A DNA stretch of 41,855 bases from the NCBI RefSeq assembly GCF_900290235.1, contig NZ_OLMK01000133.1, positions 1-41,855 on the forward strand. Direction: 5' to 3'. Position numbers and translations under genes: made by a program. This document shows positions 31,885 to 39,936 of the stretch, one piece after another (the first letter of the stretch is position 1; each line of letters begins with the position of its first letter). The notes beneath the pieces are model-generated. The model was not told where the DNA came from. It was given only the letters and a program-made list of their open reading frames with translations, and searched no databases. This DNA comes from Streptomyces sp. MA5143a. GTDB lineage: Bacteria; Actinomycetota; Actinomycetes; Streptomycetales; Streptomycetaceae.

Positions 31885-32226
31885 TGCGTGGTGGACCTTG
31901 GAGAACCCGGCCGGCTTGTAGCGCAGCAGCTTGCCCTCACGCCCCCAGCGGGTGAAGTCCAGACGCTCCAGGGCCCACACGGCACGCACCCCGGCCGCCT
32001 GGCTGTCCACGGTCCCGCCCTGGTACGGGACGAGCCTGCCGCGCTCGGCGATCGCCGCCTCGTACAACTCGTCGAGAGAGCGGGTCTTCTCGCGGACGCC
32101 GGTGAGCGACGAGCCGACGGCCGGGGCGGCGCTCGCAGTGCTCTGCGCGGCGACGGCGGCGGCACCGCCGAGCGCGACACCGGCACCGGTCGTGAGCAAC
32201 CGGCGCCTGCTGAAGTTGCTGGGCAT
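31885..32226 (-). pseudogene. truncated copy of the solute-binding protein
   Basis: It starts with a Tat signal (MPSNFSRRRLLTTGAGVALGG) and SLDELYEAAIAERGRLVPYQGG, then jumps to LDFTRWGREGKLLRYKPAGF and SKVHHA. The intact relative at 32552-33688 has SLDQLYREARAEGGTLVVYAGG and DFPRWKKEGVLRPYKPAGFS with about 60 residues between. An internal deletion removed that stretch, and everything beyond the first third is gone. Confidence 0.75.
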
Positions 32227-32274
32227 GGTGGGGCCTCCGGGGTCCCCCAGAAGCACGGCCGAACTGCGTGAGGC

Positions 32275-32460
32275 AGGCGAGCCGGTCAACCACGGTGGCA
32301 ACGCCCGCCTGGCGCAGCCGCTGACCAGAACGTAGATGATCGGGGCAAACACCGCCTCATTATCGAGGTTCGCGGCCCCGCCACCCTGCGGACGAATCCG
32401 CGCCGCCGGCAGCAACGGCCTTGCCAACTCCCACAAGGCGTCCGGAACGATCAACCCCAC
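32275..32460 (-). pseudogene. IS5-type transposase N-terminal fragment
   Basis: MGLIVPDALWELARPLLPAA, RIRPQGGG, FAPIIYVLVSGCA and ALPPW are the first 55 or so residues of the same IS5-type transposase class seen at 7745-8190. After that the frame runs into the truncated binding-protein gene. Confidence 0.7.
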
Positions 32461-32551
32461 CGTCCACTCCCCATGCCCAGCATGACCGTTAACTGGCCAT
32501 CAGGGCACGGTCTTGGAGCCTCTCTCGTTCGCGATCCGAGCCGCGTCCGTG

Positions 32552-33688
32552 TCAGCGACCGGGGTGGAGGCCGAGCCACTGCGGGGAGGGTTCGCCGGTC
32601 ACCTCACCTACGTACAGGGTGAGTTGCTGCTTGAAGCGCTCGACGAGGGCGCGATCGGCCATGAAGTGTTCGAAGCCGTCGAGGTGGGCGTTGGGGTAGT
32701 CCCAGATGGGCCGGTAGCCGGTGTGCGGGGCCACGTCCGTGCGTACGGACCACATGTAGAAGTCGGACTGGGTCTGCTTCGACAGCCACCAGTTCAGGTA
32801 CAGCTTCGCGGTGGCGGGATGCTTCGCGTCCTTGAAGATGGCGGCTCGCTGGGCCCAGGCCATGAACGGGTCGTGCCGGGGCAAGACGAATCGGGTCTTC
32901 ATGCCGTCGGCCGGGGTGAGCATGCCGTCCGTACCGAGGGCCACGGCGGCGGTGCCGGCCTCGACCCGGTCGGCGGGTTCCTGCGTACCGCGTACCCAGG
33001 CCACGTCCTGGGCGGCGAACCGGCGCAGCCAGTCCCAGCCGTACTTGTCGACGATGAGCTTGTACAAATAGAGCACCGCGTCGTCGTCGTTCGGGAAGGT
33101 GGAGACGATCTTCCCCTTGAGGCGCGGGTCGAGGAGGTCGCGAGCGGTGGCCGGGGCTTTCCCGTGGCGCACTTCGTCGATGTTGTAGATGGTGGAGAAG
33201 GCGTCGACGAAGATGCCGGTCCACGCCCCGTCGGGGTCCTTGAAGGCTGGGTGGACGCGGGAGAAGCCGGCTGGCTTGTAGGGACGGAGGACTCCCTCCT
33301 TCTTCCAGCGGGGGAAGTCCTGCAGGGTCTGCAGCTGGACGACGTCGGGGACGAGGGTGCCGGTGGCGAGCTGGTTGTCGATGCGGGCGTCGTGGAACTT
33401 GCTGTAGTCCACGACAATGTTCACCGTGATGCCCGGGAACGCCTTCTCGAAGGCGGCCTTGTTGCCGTCCTGCTGGGTGGCGGTGTCTCCGCCGGCGTAC
33501 ACGACGAGCGTGCCGCCCTCCGCCCTCGCCTCGCGGTACAGCTGATCCAGGCTCTTGGTCTCCTCACGGGTGTCGGCGCGGCGGCTTGAAGCCGGCGGGG
33601 TCGTCGCGAACCCGCTCGCTCCTGCGACCGCGAGAGCGGCGGAGGCGATCGAGCCGCCCACCAGTACCTGACGTCGCGCCATCGGCAT
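32552..33688 (-). CDS. Tat-exported extracellular solute-binding protein, family 1
   Basis: A 378-residue protein with a twin-arginine-type leader (MARRQVLVGGSIASAALAV). The type II periplasmic-binding fold follows: GGTLVVYAGGDTATQQDG, FEKAFPGITVNIVVDYS, VVQLQTLQDFPRWKKEG, GIFVDAFSTIYNID, LLDPRLKGKIVSTFPNDDD and LYLNWWLSKQTQSDF. This architecture is used for iron(III), thiamine, phosphonate or polyamine uptake. No permease or ATPase gene is nearby, so it is an orphan; a shortened copy lies downstream on the same strand. ATG at 33688 follows GGAAGGA. There is no lipobox, so release to the outside or cleavage after the leader is likely. The ligand is unknown. Confidence 0.85.
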   Translation of the reverse strand: MPMARRQVLVGGSIASAALAVAGASGFATTPPASSRRADTREETKSLDQLYREARAEGGTLVVYAGGDTATQQDGNKAAFEKAFPGITVNIVVDYSKFHDARIDNQLATGTLVPDVVQLQTLQDFPRWKKEGVLRPYKPAGFSRVHPAFKDPDGAWTGIFVDAFSTIYNIDEVRHGKAPATARDLLDPRLKGKIVSTFPNDDDAVLYLYKLIVDKYGWDWLRRFAAQDVAWVRGTQEPADRVEAGTAAVALGTDGMLTPADGMKTRFVLPRHDPFMAWAQRAAIFKDAKHPATAKLYLNWWLSKQTQSDFYMWSVRTDVAPHTGYRPIWDYPNAHLDGFEHFMADRALVERFKQQLTLYVGEVTGEPSPQWLGLHPGR

Positions 33689-33813
33689 GGCCGTGTTCCT
33701 TCCAGGGAGGGTGATGAAACGGGCAGCAACCTTGTTGCTCCGGCGGGGACGGGACGAGCGGGCGGCCGGGCAGGCCTCCGGGGCCGCCCTGTGGTGCGCG
33801 CGTCCCCCGCCGG

Positions 33814-34464
33814 TCAGTACGCGAGGGTGATGCGGCGGCGGATGGCAGCGCTCTTCTCGGCCTCGTCGACGAGGGCCACGGCGTAGTCCTCGGCGCTGAT
33901 GAAGCTGGTGCCGTCCTCGGCGGTCAGCAGGTCGTCGCCGCCGAGGCGGAAGGTGCCGGTGCGCTCTCCGGGGGCGATCTCGTCGGCCGGGGAGACGTAG
34001 GTCCAGTCGAGATCGGTCGCCTCGGCGCGCAGCAGGCGCAGCACCTCGCGCTGGGCGAGCGACTCGGCCTTGTACATCGCGGGGAAGTCCGGGGTGTCGA
34101 CCCGGTCCCGGCCCGAGGCCGTCCTCAGGCTGCCTGCGCCGCCGACGACCACCAGGCGGTGTACGGCGGCGGTGCGCAGCCCGTCGGTCAGGGACCGGTA
34201 GGTCGCCAGCAGCGGAGCGGCCGGGTCGGAGCCGTCGCGGGGCGGGGAGACGGCGGATATGACGACGTCGTGTCCGGCGGCGGCCCGGGCCACTTGGTCC
34301 GCTGCGGAGGCGTCGAGGGTGCGGACGGTCAGCTCCGGGTGCTCCGGCAGGGCGTCCACGCCGCCCGAGCGGGTGGCGGCGGTGACCGCGTGGCCGCGGC
34401 TGAGCGCCTCCGCGGCGATGCGGGAGCCGATCATGCCGGTGGCGCCGATCAGAAGGATCTTCAC
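33814..34464 (-). CDS. NAD(P)-binding NmrA/YwnB-like protein
   Basis: A 216-residue atypical SDR with the dinucleotide loop GATGMIGSRIA at residues 7-17, an Arg in AATRSGG after beta-2 (NADPH-like), and ISAVSPPRDG, LVVVGGAGSLRT and WTYVSPADEIAPGERTG. The Y-x-x-x-K catalytic pair is not obvious (MYKAESLAQ), so it may act as an oxidoreductase of flavin-reductase type or as a redox sensor. GTG at 34464 is preceded by GGAG. It lies 45 bases after the AOC-barrel gene on the same strand; the two probably form one MarR-controlled unit. Confidence 0.8.
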   Translation of the reverse strand: MKILLIGATGMIGSRIAAEALSRGHAVTAATRSGGVDALPEHPELTVRTLDASAADQVARAAAGHDVVISAVSPPRDGSDPAAPLLATYRSLTDGLRTAAVHRLVVVGGAGSLRTASGRDRVDTPDFPAMYKAESLAQREVLRLLRAEATDLDWTYVSPADEIAPGERTGTFRLGGDDLLTAEDGTSFISAEDYAVALVDEAEKSAAIRRRITLAY

Positions 34465-34508
34465 AGGTGACTCCGTGTGTGCTCGTGCGTGTCGTACTCG
34501 TCGAGTGG

Positions 34509-35006
34509 TCAGCGCTGGATGGTGAAAGTGACCTTCGCCCGCTCGACTGTCTCCTGCACCACGCGCACCTGGCCGGTGGCGTTCCGGTATGCGCCGGTGC
34601 CTCCCGTGATGGCGAACCGCTCGTCGAAGACGGGGCCGGTGGCGGAGAGCGTGGCCGTGCCGGACGTGGTGATCTTTCCGTCGGGCAGCTCGTAGACGAA
34701 GGTCAGCAGTTCGGCGGTGCGCGGCTTGGCGTCAGTGGAGACGCCGACGAAGCTGCTGGTGCCGAGTTCGCGGCCTGCGGGGGTGGTGAGGTCGCCAGTG
34801 CCGATGAGCTGGTCGCCGAGGGCGGGGGCGACATTGACCATGTTGATCGCGGTGCCGGTCTCGATGGCCTTGATGGTGAGCGTGCGGTGCCGGTCCGGGT
34901 GCGAGGCGTCGGATGCGGCGTCGGCGGTGGCCGGATCCAGAGCCAGGCCGAGGGTGAGGGCTCCGGCCGTGGCGGCGGCCAGGACGGAGAGGAGGGGCTT
35001 GCGCAT
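34509..35006 (-). CDS. secreted allene-oxide-cyclase-barrel (dirigent-like) protein
   Basis: A 165-residue protein with a Sec signal peptide (MRKPLLSVLAAATAGALTLG; cleavage near ADA). The barrel domain is recognised by LGDQLIGTGDLTT, VGVSTDAKPR, TFVYELPDGKITTSGT and ITGGTGAYRNATGQVRV, the last being the signature of the AOC-barrel/dirigent fold. Bacterial members are exported and poorly understood. ATG at 35006 has GGAG six bases upstream. It is divergent from the MarR gene, with two inverted repeats in between. Confidence 0.78.
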   Translation of the reverse strand: MRKPLLSVLAAATAGALTLGLALDPATADAASDASHPDRHRTLTIKAIETGTAINMVNVAPALGDQLIGTGDLTTPAGRELGTSSFVGVSTDAKPRTAELLTFVYELPDGKITTSGTATLSATGPVFDERFAITGGTGAYRNATGQVRVVQETVERAKVTFTIQR

Positions 35007-35039
35007 GATCGGCTCCACATCGGTGGGGGCACGCAGAAA

Positions 35040-35080
35040 TTATCTGCCGATGCAGACAATATATCTGCCGAGCAAGATAT
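35040..35080. promoter_or_regulatory. two candidate MarR operators
   Basis: Site 1: TTATCTGC-CGAT-GCAGACAA (35040-35059), one mismatch in 8-bp arms. Site 2: ATATCT (35061-35066) and AGATAT (35075-35080). Both include TCTGCCGA. They fill the AT-rich promoter between the AOC-barrel gene and marR, so the MarR protein probably controls both directions. Confidence 0.6.
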
Positions 35081-35126
35081 TGCAACGGCAGCTTCTTCTC
35101 TGCGTGGCTTATGCCACTCTGGGGTC

Positions 35127-35564
35127 GTGAACGAGGAAGTACTCAACGATGACGACGTGACGCTCTACGGGCTGTTCGTAGAGGCCTTCACCCGCCTCAA
35201 GCCCCTGGTGCACAGCGATCTGGGCATCCCGGAGACCTGGTTCGAGGTACTGCTGCGCCTGGGACGAACGCCCGAACACCGGCTGCGTATGACGGACTTG
35301 GCGGAGGCGGTGTCCTTCAGCTCGGGCGGCTTCACCCGGCTCGCCGACCGCATGGCGAAGGAAGGGTTGATCCGCCGCGACCCCGATCCGCACGACCGGC
35401 GGGCCGCACTCGCCGTCCTGACCGACAAGGGTGCCGCGGCACTCGACCGCGCCATGGCAACGCACGTCTCCCACCTGCGCACGCATGTCTCCGGGCTGCT
35501 CTCGGCGGAGGATCGCCGTCACCTGGAACGCACACTGCGCACCCTCCGCGACGCACACGGGTGA
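35127..35564 (+). CDS. MarR-family transcriptional regulator
   Basis: A 145-residue winged-helix protein. It contains WFEVLLRLGRTPEHRLRMTD, LAEAVSFSSGGFTRLADRMA (recognition helix) and the wing signature GLIRRDPDPHDRRAALAVLT. A dimerisation helix closes it (DRRHLERTLRTLRDAH). GTG at 35127 fits the family length; the frame is open far upstream through the divergent gene but is only antisense there. Control of the divergent AOC-barrel/NmrA pair and of itself is likely from the operators between them. Confidence 0.85.
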   Translation: MNEEVLNDDDVTLYGLFVEAFTRLKPLVHSDLGIPETWFEVLLRLGRTPEHRLRMTDLAEAVSFSSGGFTRLADRMAKEGLIRRDPDPHDRRAALAVLTDKGAAALDRAMATHVSHLRTHVSGLLSAEDRRHLERTLRTLRDAHG

Positions 35565-35789
35565 GAACCGGGCGCACCGCTCCGGCCGTCGTCGCGAGAG
35601 TCATGTGTTGGGGACGCACACTGCGCAGATCCTCGCCGTCGAGAAGGCACTGTTCCTCGACGTCGAGCACTGGCTCAACCACACGGTCGCGGAATCGGCT
35701 GACTGCGGAGTTTCTTCGACTTCACTACAAGTCGTTCCACTTCGTGGTCCGCTGACGGTCCACGGCGTTCTGTACTGGCGCCGTCCCGC

Positions 35790-35975
35790 CGACTGCCGCT
35801 GGGCCCGCACGGCCTCCCCGAAGCTCGTGCTCCTCTCGGCGGCCGGCGTCCGACGCCGCCCGGGGAAACGATGCGGATACTGGCCGGGCTCGAGACCGCG
35901 CTCGCCGAGTGCATCGGTGTGGATGGCGTCAGCGCGCTCCGGGTCGCGCTGGAGGACCGTAGGGATCTCCGCAGT
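35790..35975 (+). pseudogene. possible MarR-like remnant
   Basis: Frame pieces PKLVLLSAAGVRRRPGKR and, after a shift, ILAGLETALAECIGVDG and VSALRVALED resemble the wing and C-terminal helices of a MarR-type regulator. A separate piece near 35704-35750 (LRLHYKSFHFVVR) is suggestive of a ferritin/Dps-like helix but too short to claim. The rest of 35565-36405 holds a heptamer repeat and a palindrome and no gene. Confidence 0.3.
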
Positions 35976-36234
35976 CTGCGGCGGAGGTCCCTGACCTATC
36001 CACCCGGTAGCTCCCAAGGATTTCCCTCCTCGGCGGAATCCCTGCCTGGCCGCCTCTGCCGCGGTCCGCGCAAACGTGGGCCGACCGGCTCCACGCAGAC
36101 TCGCCGCTGGACGAAGCCGCGCCGGGGGTGGTGCACTCAGCCGCCCGCGTCGGCAGCCGCTCGCAAGTCCTCGGATTCGACACTGTCCGCTCCGCTGACC
36201 ACGAGTGGGGGCCCCGCCTCCAGCCGCCCGCAGC

Positions 36235-36280
36235 CCGTCTGCCGTCTGCCGTCTGCCGTCTGCCGTCTGCCGTCTGCCGT
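36235..36280. repeat. 7-bp tandem repeat (CCGTCTG)6
   Basis: Six perfect copies of CCGTCTG (36235-36276) plus four bases of a seventh, in non-coding DNA. Such tracts can vary in copy number between strains. Confidence 0.92.
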
Positions 36281-36329
36281 GGCGATGGCCTCCCGGACGC
36301 AGAGCCGGGTGGACCGCGATAGAGATCGC

Positions 36330-36350
36330 CTTATAGGGCCGCCCTATAAG
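36330..36350. promoter_or_regulatory. perfect 9-bp inverted repeat, candidate operator
   Basis: CTTATAGGG-CCG-CCCTATAAG, 21 bases, perfect arms with a 3-base spacer and AT-rich ends, 55 bases upstream of the small ORF at 36406. This looks like a site for a dimeric regulator; no regulator gene is adjacent. Confidence 0.5.
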
Positions 36351-36405
36351 CCACATCGGGATTGAGTCTTGGACGCGCCGCCCGACCCGCTGCTGCAATC
36401 GGCCT

Positions 36406-36576
36406 ATGACGAACCAGAACCACCGCCTCGCCCTCGCCCCCTGTGACGGCCTCCGGGCCGAGGTCCTGCCGCCCGCCCGGCGATGGCCGAAGGCACCCGT
36501 CCCCTTCTACGGCGGCACCGTCTGGTTCCTGCCGTTCGGCGGCGCCCGCGACAAGGCGAAAGACGAGTCGTTCTGA
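36406..36576 (+). CDS. small ORF of unknown function
   Basis: A 56-residue frame from ATG 36406 to TGA 36574-36576. It starts MTNQNHRLALAPCDG and ends with FYGGTVWFLPFGG and DKAKDESF. The composition looks coding and it sits just after the 21-bp palindrome and before the aspA relic. I cannot assign it to a family; it may be the truncated remainder of a longer gene. Confidence 0.3.
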   Translation: MTNQNHRLALAPCDGLRAEVLPPARRWPKAPVPFYGGTVWFLPFGGARDKAKDESF

Positions 36577-36728
36577 GCCGATACCGACGGCGGTGAGAGT
36601 GCCCAGACCTTCCGCAGCGTGGTCGTGGCAAGTCGCACCGCCCTGGTGGGTCGTGCTCGCTCGCCCCCTTGCCGTACCCCGCACACCCCGCACGCCTGAA
36701 CACGCTCCGAGAGAAGGCCCGGCCTGCC

Positions 36729-37381
36729 ATGACCGCCGTAGCGCACCGCAGCGAGCACGACCTGCCCGGTCATCGCGGCGTTCCCGCCGAGGCGTACTGG
36801 GGCATCCACACGCTGCGCGCCCGGGAGAACTTCGCCATCACAGGCGCGCCGATTGCCGCCTGCCCGCATCTGATCGACGCTCTGGCCGCCGTCGTCCAGG
36901 CGTGCCGTGAGATCCGTAAGGGCAAGCTGCACGACCAGTTCGTCGTCGACGTCATCCAGGGCGGCGCCGGCACCTCCACCAACATGAACGCCGACGAGGT
37001 CGTGGCGAACCGGGCGCTGGAGCTGCTGGGGCACGCCAGGGGCCGGTACGAGCACCTGCACCCCCACGAGGACGTCAACCTCGGCCAGTCGACGAACGAC
37101 GTCTGTCCGACCGCGCGTGCCTGGCGCTGGCCGAGCGGTGCGTCGCGGGGATCACGGCCAACACCCAGGCGCTGCGGGCGGCGGTGGAGAACTCGATCGG
37201 CCTGTTCAGCCCTCAACCCGTACATCGGCTACGAGGCGGCGAACGGCATCTTCAGGAGGCCCCCGCCACCGGACGCGGGGTCGCGGAACTCGTCCTGGAC
37301 AAAGGCCTGCTGCCCGTCGGCGCCCTCGCCGAGCTGCTGTGTCCCGAGGCCGTCGCGGGACCCGGTCAGGCCTCGGTGTGA
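36729..37381 (+). pseudogene. aspA: aspartate ammonia-lyase with large internal deletions
   Basis: It starts normally (SEHDLPGHRGVPAEAYWGIH, RENFAITGAPI) and retains GKLHDQFVVDVIQGGAGTST with NMNADEVVANRALELLG, and EDVNLGQSTNDVCPTA. A stretch of about 30 residues is missing before ACREIRKGKLH. At about 37117 the frame jumps from PTA to LALAERCVAGITANTQALRA and ENSIGL in another frame. About 250 residues, including the catalytic GSSIMPGKVNP loop, are lost. A third shift precedes GRGVAELVLDKGLLPVGALA. It cannot be active. Confidence 0.8.
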
Positions 37382-37446
37382 CGTGATCAAGCGCGACCCC
37401 GACTGACGTTCACCCCCAACCACCCGTGATGGAGCAGGAATTCGCC

Positions 37447-38895
37447 ATGTCCCTACCCCTCCATGCCCAGACGCGGCCCGTCCCCGAGGCAGCCGTGCTT
37501 CAAGGGCTGCCCCCAGTCCGTGAGGTGAGCGCCGCGGAAGTGGCCGCCCGGATATCCGGCGGTCCCCGTCTCGTCGTCCTCGACGACGATCCGACCGGCA
37601 CCCAGACGGTCGCCGACGTGCCCGTCCTGACGTCCTGGGCGGTGGACGACCTGCGCTGGGCGCTGCGCCAGGACAGCGCCGTCTTCTTCGTCCTCACCAA
37701 CACCCGCAGCCTGCCTGCTGAGGACGCCGCCGCCCGCAACCGCGAGGTGGTCCGCGCCCTGCACGCGGCCGCCGCGGCCGAGGGCACCGGCTACGTCCTG
37801 GCCAGCCGCGGCGACTCCACCCTGCGCGGCCACTTCCCGCTGGAGACCGACGTCCTCGCCGAAGAACTGACCGGGCTGGACGGCAGAGCTCCGGACGGCG
37901 TGGTGCTGGTCCCCGCCTACATCGAGGCAGGCCGGCTGACCGTCGGCTCGAAGCACTGGATGCGGACCGCCGACGGGCTGCTCCCGGTCGGGATGAGCGA
38001 GTTCGCCCGCGACGCCACCTTCGGCTACCGCAGCTCCTCGCTGCCCGAGTGGGTCCAGGAGAAGACGGGCGGACGCGTGCCCGCGGACGAGGTCCTGCCC
38101 GTCACCCTCGACGACCTGCGCGGCGGCGGCCCGGAGCACACGGCGCGGCTGCTGTCCTCGCTGCGCGGCGGACGAGTGGCCGTGGTCGACGCGGTGTGCG
38201 ACGACGACCTGCGGGTGCTCGCCCTGGCCCTCGCGCAGGCGGAGCAGAACGGCACGCGGCTGCTGTACCGGGTCGGGCCGTCCTTCGTCAGAGCCCGTGC
38301 CGGACAAGCCGGGCGGGCACCGCTCACCCCGGCCGAACTGCGCCCGCTGCGCGGCAACACACCGCACGGTCTCATTGTCGTGGGGTCCCATGTGGCGCTG
38401 ACGACACGGCAGTTGGACCGGCTGCGGGAGCGAGGCGGGATCGCCGAGTACGAGCTGGACGTGGCCCTGCTGCTCGACGAGGAGCGGCGAGACGCCCACA
38501 TCGCCGAGGTCGCGGCCGCGGCCGCCGACGCGCTGGACTCGGCCGACGCCGTCATCCGCACCTCTCGCGTGCTGGTGACGGGTGCCGACGCGGACGACAG
38601 TCTGGCGATCTCCCGCCGGGTCTCCGCCGCGCTCGTTCAGGCCGTGCGCCAGGTCAACGCCACCCGGCGGCCCGCTTTCGTCGTCGCCAAGGGCGGTATC
38701 ACCTCCAGCGACACCGCCACCCACGGCCTTGAGATCCGCCGTGCCTGGGCCCGGGGCACGCTGCTGCCGGGCATCGTCTCGCTCTGGGAGCCCGTGGACG
38801 GCCCCGCCGCCGGCATCCCTTACATCGTCTTCGCCGGGAACGTCGGGGGCGCCGACGCCCTCGCCGACGCCCTCGACCTGCTCAGGAGTGCCTGA
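37447..38895 (+). CDS. DUF1537 four-carbon acid sugar kinase (OtnK-like)
   Basis: About 482 residues of the DUF1537 kinase family. These enzymes phosphorylate four-carbon acid sugars such as 3-oxo-tetronate, D-threonate or D-erythronate. The N-terminal domain has LVVLDDDPTGTQTVADVPVL (the D-D-x-T-G substrate signature), VFFVLTNTRSL and LASRGDSTLRGHFPLE; VLVPAYIEAGRLTVG follows. The C-terminal nucleotide domain has VVGSHVALTTRQLDRL, VAKGGITSSDTATHGLEI and VFAGNVGG. ATG at 37447 has AGGA seven bases upstream; in-frame ATG at 37429 and GTG at 37426 are weaker. The stop overlaps the aldolase start by one base (TGATG), so phosphorylation followed by aldol cleavage is expected. Confidence 0.88.
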   Translation: MSLPLHAQTRPVPEAAVLQGLPPVREVSAAEVAARISGGPRLVVLDDDPTGTQTVADVPVLTSWAVDDLRWALRQDSAVFFVLTNTRSLPAEDAAARNREVVRALHAAAAAEGTGYVLASRGDSTLRGHFPLETDVLAEELTGLDGRAPDGVVLVPAYIEAGRLTVGSKHWMRTADGLLPVGMSEFARDATFGYRSSSLPEWVQEKTGGRVPADEVLPVTLDDLRGGGPEHTARLLSSLRGGRVAVVDAVCDDDLRVLALALAQAEQNGTRLLYRVGPSFVRARAGQAGRAPLTPAELRPLRGNTPHGLIVVGSHVALTTRQLDRLRERGGIAEYELDVALLLDEERRDAHIAEVAAAAADALDSADAVIRTSRVLVTGADADDSLAISRRVSAALVQAVRQVNATRRPAFVVAKGGITSSDTATHGLEIRRAWARGTLLPGIVSLWEPVDGPAAGIPYIVFAGNVGGADALADALDLLRSA

Positions 38896-39758
38896 TGCTG
38901 CTGCACGGAACCGATTCCCTGAAGGAGGCCGCGGCCGCCGGTCACGCCCTGCCCGGGTTCGTCGCCTACAACCTGGAGACGGTGCAGGGCATCACGGCCG
39001 CCGCCGAGGCCGCCGGACGGCCGGTCGTCATCCAGGCAGGCTCCAGTCCCTTCAAGCACGCCGGCCGCGAGGCCCTGATGCGGCTGGCGCTGGACGCCGC
39101 CGCACGCTCCACGGCCCCTCTCGGAGTACACCTCGACCACAGCCGGGACCTGCACGAGATCACCGCCTGCCTCGAGGCGGGCTACACCTCCGTCATGGTC
39201 GACGGCTCCCACCTGCCGTTCGCCGAGAACATCGCGTTGACGAAGCAGGCGGTCCGCCGGGCCCGCGACCACGGCGCCTGGGTGGAGGCCGAACTCGGTG
39301 CCCTCCCCGGCGACGAGGACGTCTCCACCGACGCCGTCGCACACACCGCGGCGATGACCGACCCGCAGCAAGCGGCCGCATTCGTGGCCGCGACGGGCGT
39401 GGACGCGCTCGCCGTCGCCGTCGGCAACGTCCACGGCTTCACCCAGCACCCGGTCCGCCTGGACCTGGAGCGACTGGCCGCGATCCACGAGGCCGTAACC
39501 GTCCCACTCGTCCTGCACGGCGCCAGCGGTCTGCCCGTCGAGGAGCTGCACGGCGCCCTCGCCCGAGGCGTCGCCAAGGTCAACGTCAACGCCGAACTGC
39601 GCCGCGCCTATCTGGAGGCCACCCGCGTGACCCTCCCGTCCGCGTTGCCCGGCTCCGACCTCGTCTGCCTGTGGGCGGCGGGCCGCGACGCGGTCCGGGA
39701 CGCCGCCCTGGAGGTCATCGGCCGCCTGAGCCCCCGCACCGAGGGGACAAACGCATGA
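38895..39758 (+). CDS. class II fructose/tagatose-bisphosphate-type aldolase
   Basis: A 287-residue zinc-dependent (beta/alpha)8 aldolase of the FbaA/GatY/KbaY family. AYNLETVQGITAAAE opens the barrel. LGVHLDHSRDLHEI contains the catalytic Asp and first zinc His. YTSVMVDGSHLPFAENI, VEAELGALPGDED (Glu), AVAVGNVHGF (zinc His) and VLHGASGLP (zinc His, glycine loop) follow, then KVNVNAELR. It cleaves a ketose phosphate to DHAP plus an aldehyde. In known tetronate pathways the partner of OtnK is an AraD-type decarboxylating aldolase (OtnC); an FbaA-type partner implies a different cleavage or a longer substrate. Translationally coupled to the kinase. Confidence 0.9.
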   Translation: MLLHGTDSLKEAAAAGHALPGFVAYNLETVQGITAAAEAAGRPVVIQAGSSPFKHAGREALMRLALDAAARSTAPLGVHLDHSRDLHEITACLEAGYTSVMVDGSHLPFAENIALTKQAVRRARDHGAWVEAELGALPGDEDVSTDAVAHTAAMTDPQQAAAFVAATGVDALAVAVGNVHGFTQHPVRLDLERLAAIHEAVTVPLVLHGASGLPVEELHGALARGVAKVNVNAELRRAYLEATRVTLPSALPGSDLVCLWAAGRDAVRDAALEVIGRLSPRTEGTNA

Positions 39759-39784
39759 CCTGAACGGGGCCCCGCCGCCTGGAG

Positions 39785-39812
39785 CCGCACCGCACCGCAC
39801 CGCACCGCACCG
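39785..39812. repeat. 5-bp tandem repeat (CCGCA)5
   Basis: Five perfect CCGCA units and a partial sixth in the 178-base gap between aldolase and racemase-like genes, preceded by the palindrome CGGGGCCCCG (39769-39778). No other signal is seen in the gap. Confidence 0.9.
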
Positions 39813-39936
39813 GCGGACTCAAGACCGTCGTCCCCTTCCGGCCGTGCGCGCCGCGCGCGGTTCGCACCCACACTGTCCCGCGCTCTCGTGCCCTCCCGGG
39901 CACGCGGCCGCATACCCGCACCCTGTTGGAGCCACC

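Noticed and set aside
31732..32460. 242-residue minus-strand frame read as one protein
   Set aside because: It is a chance in-frame mosaic of an IS5 transposase start, a truncated binding protein and a kinase scrap.
35704..35750. Dps/ferritin-like fragment
   Set aside because: Only about 13 residues are suggestive, with no iron-binding pattern.
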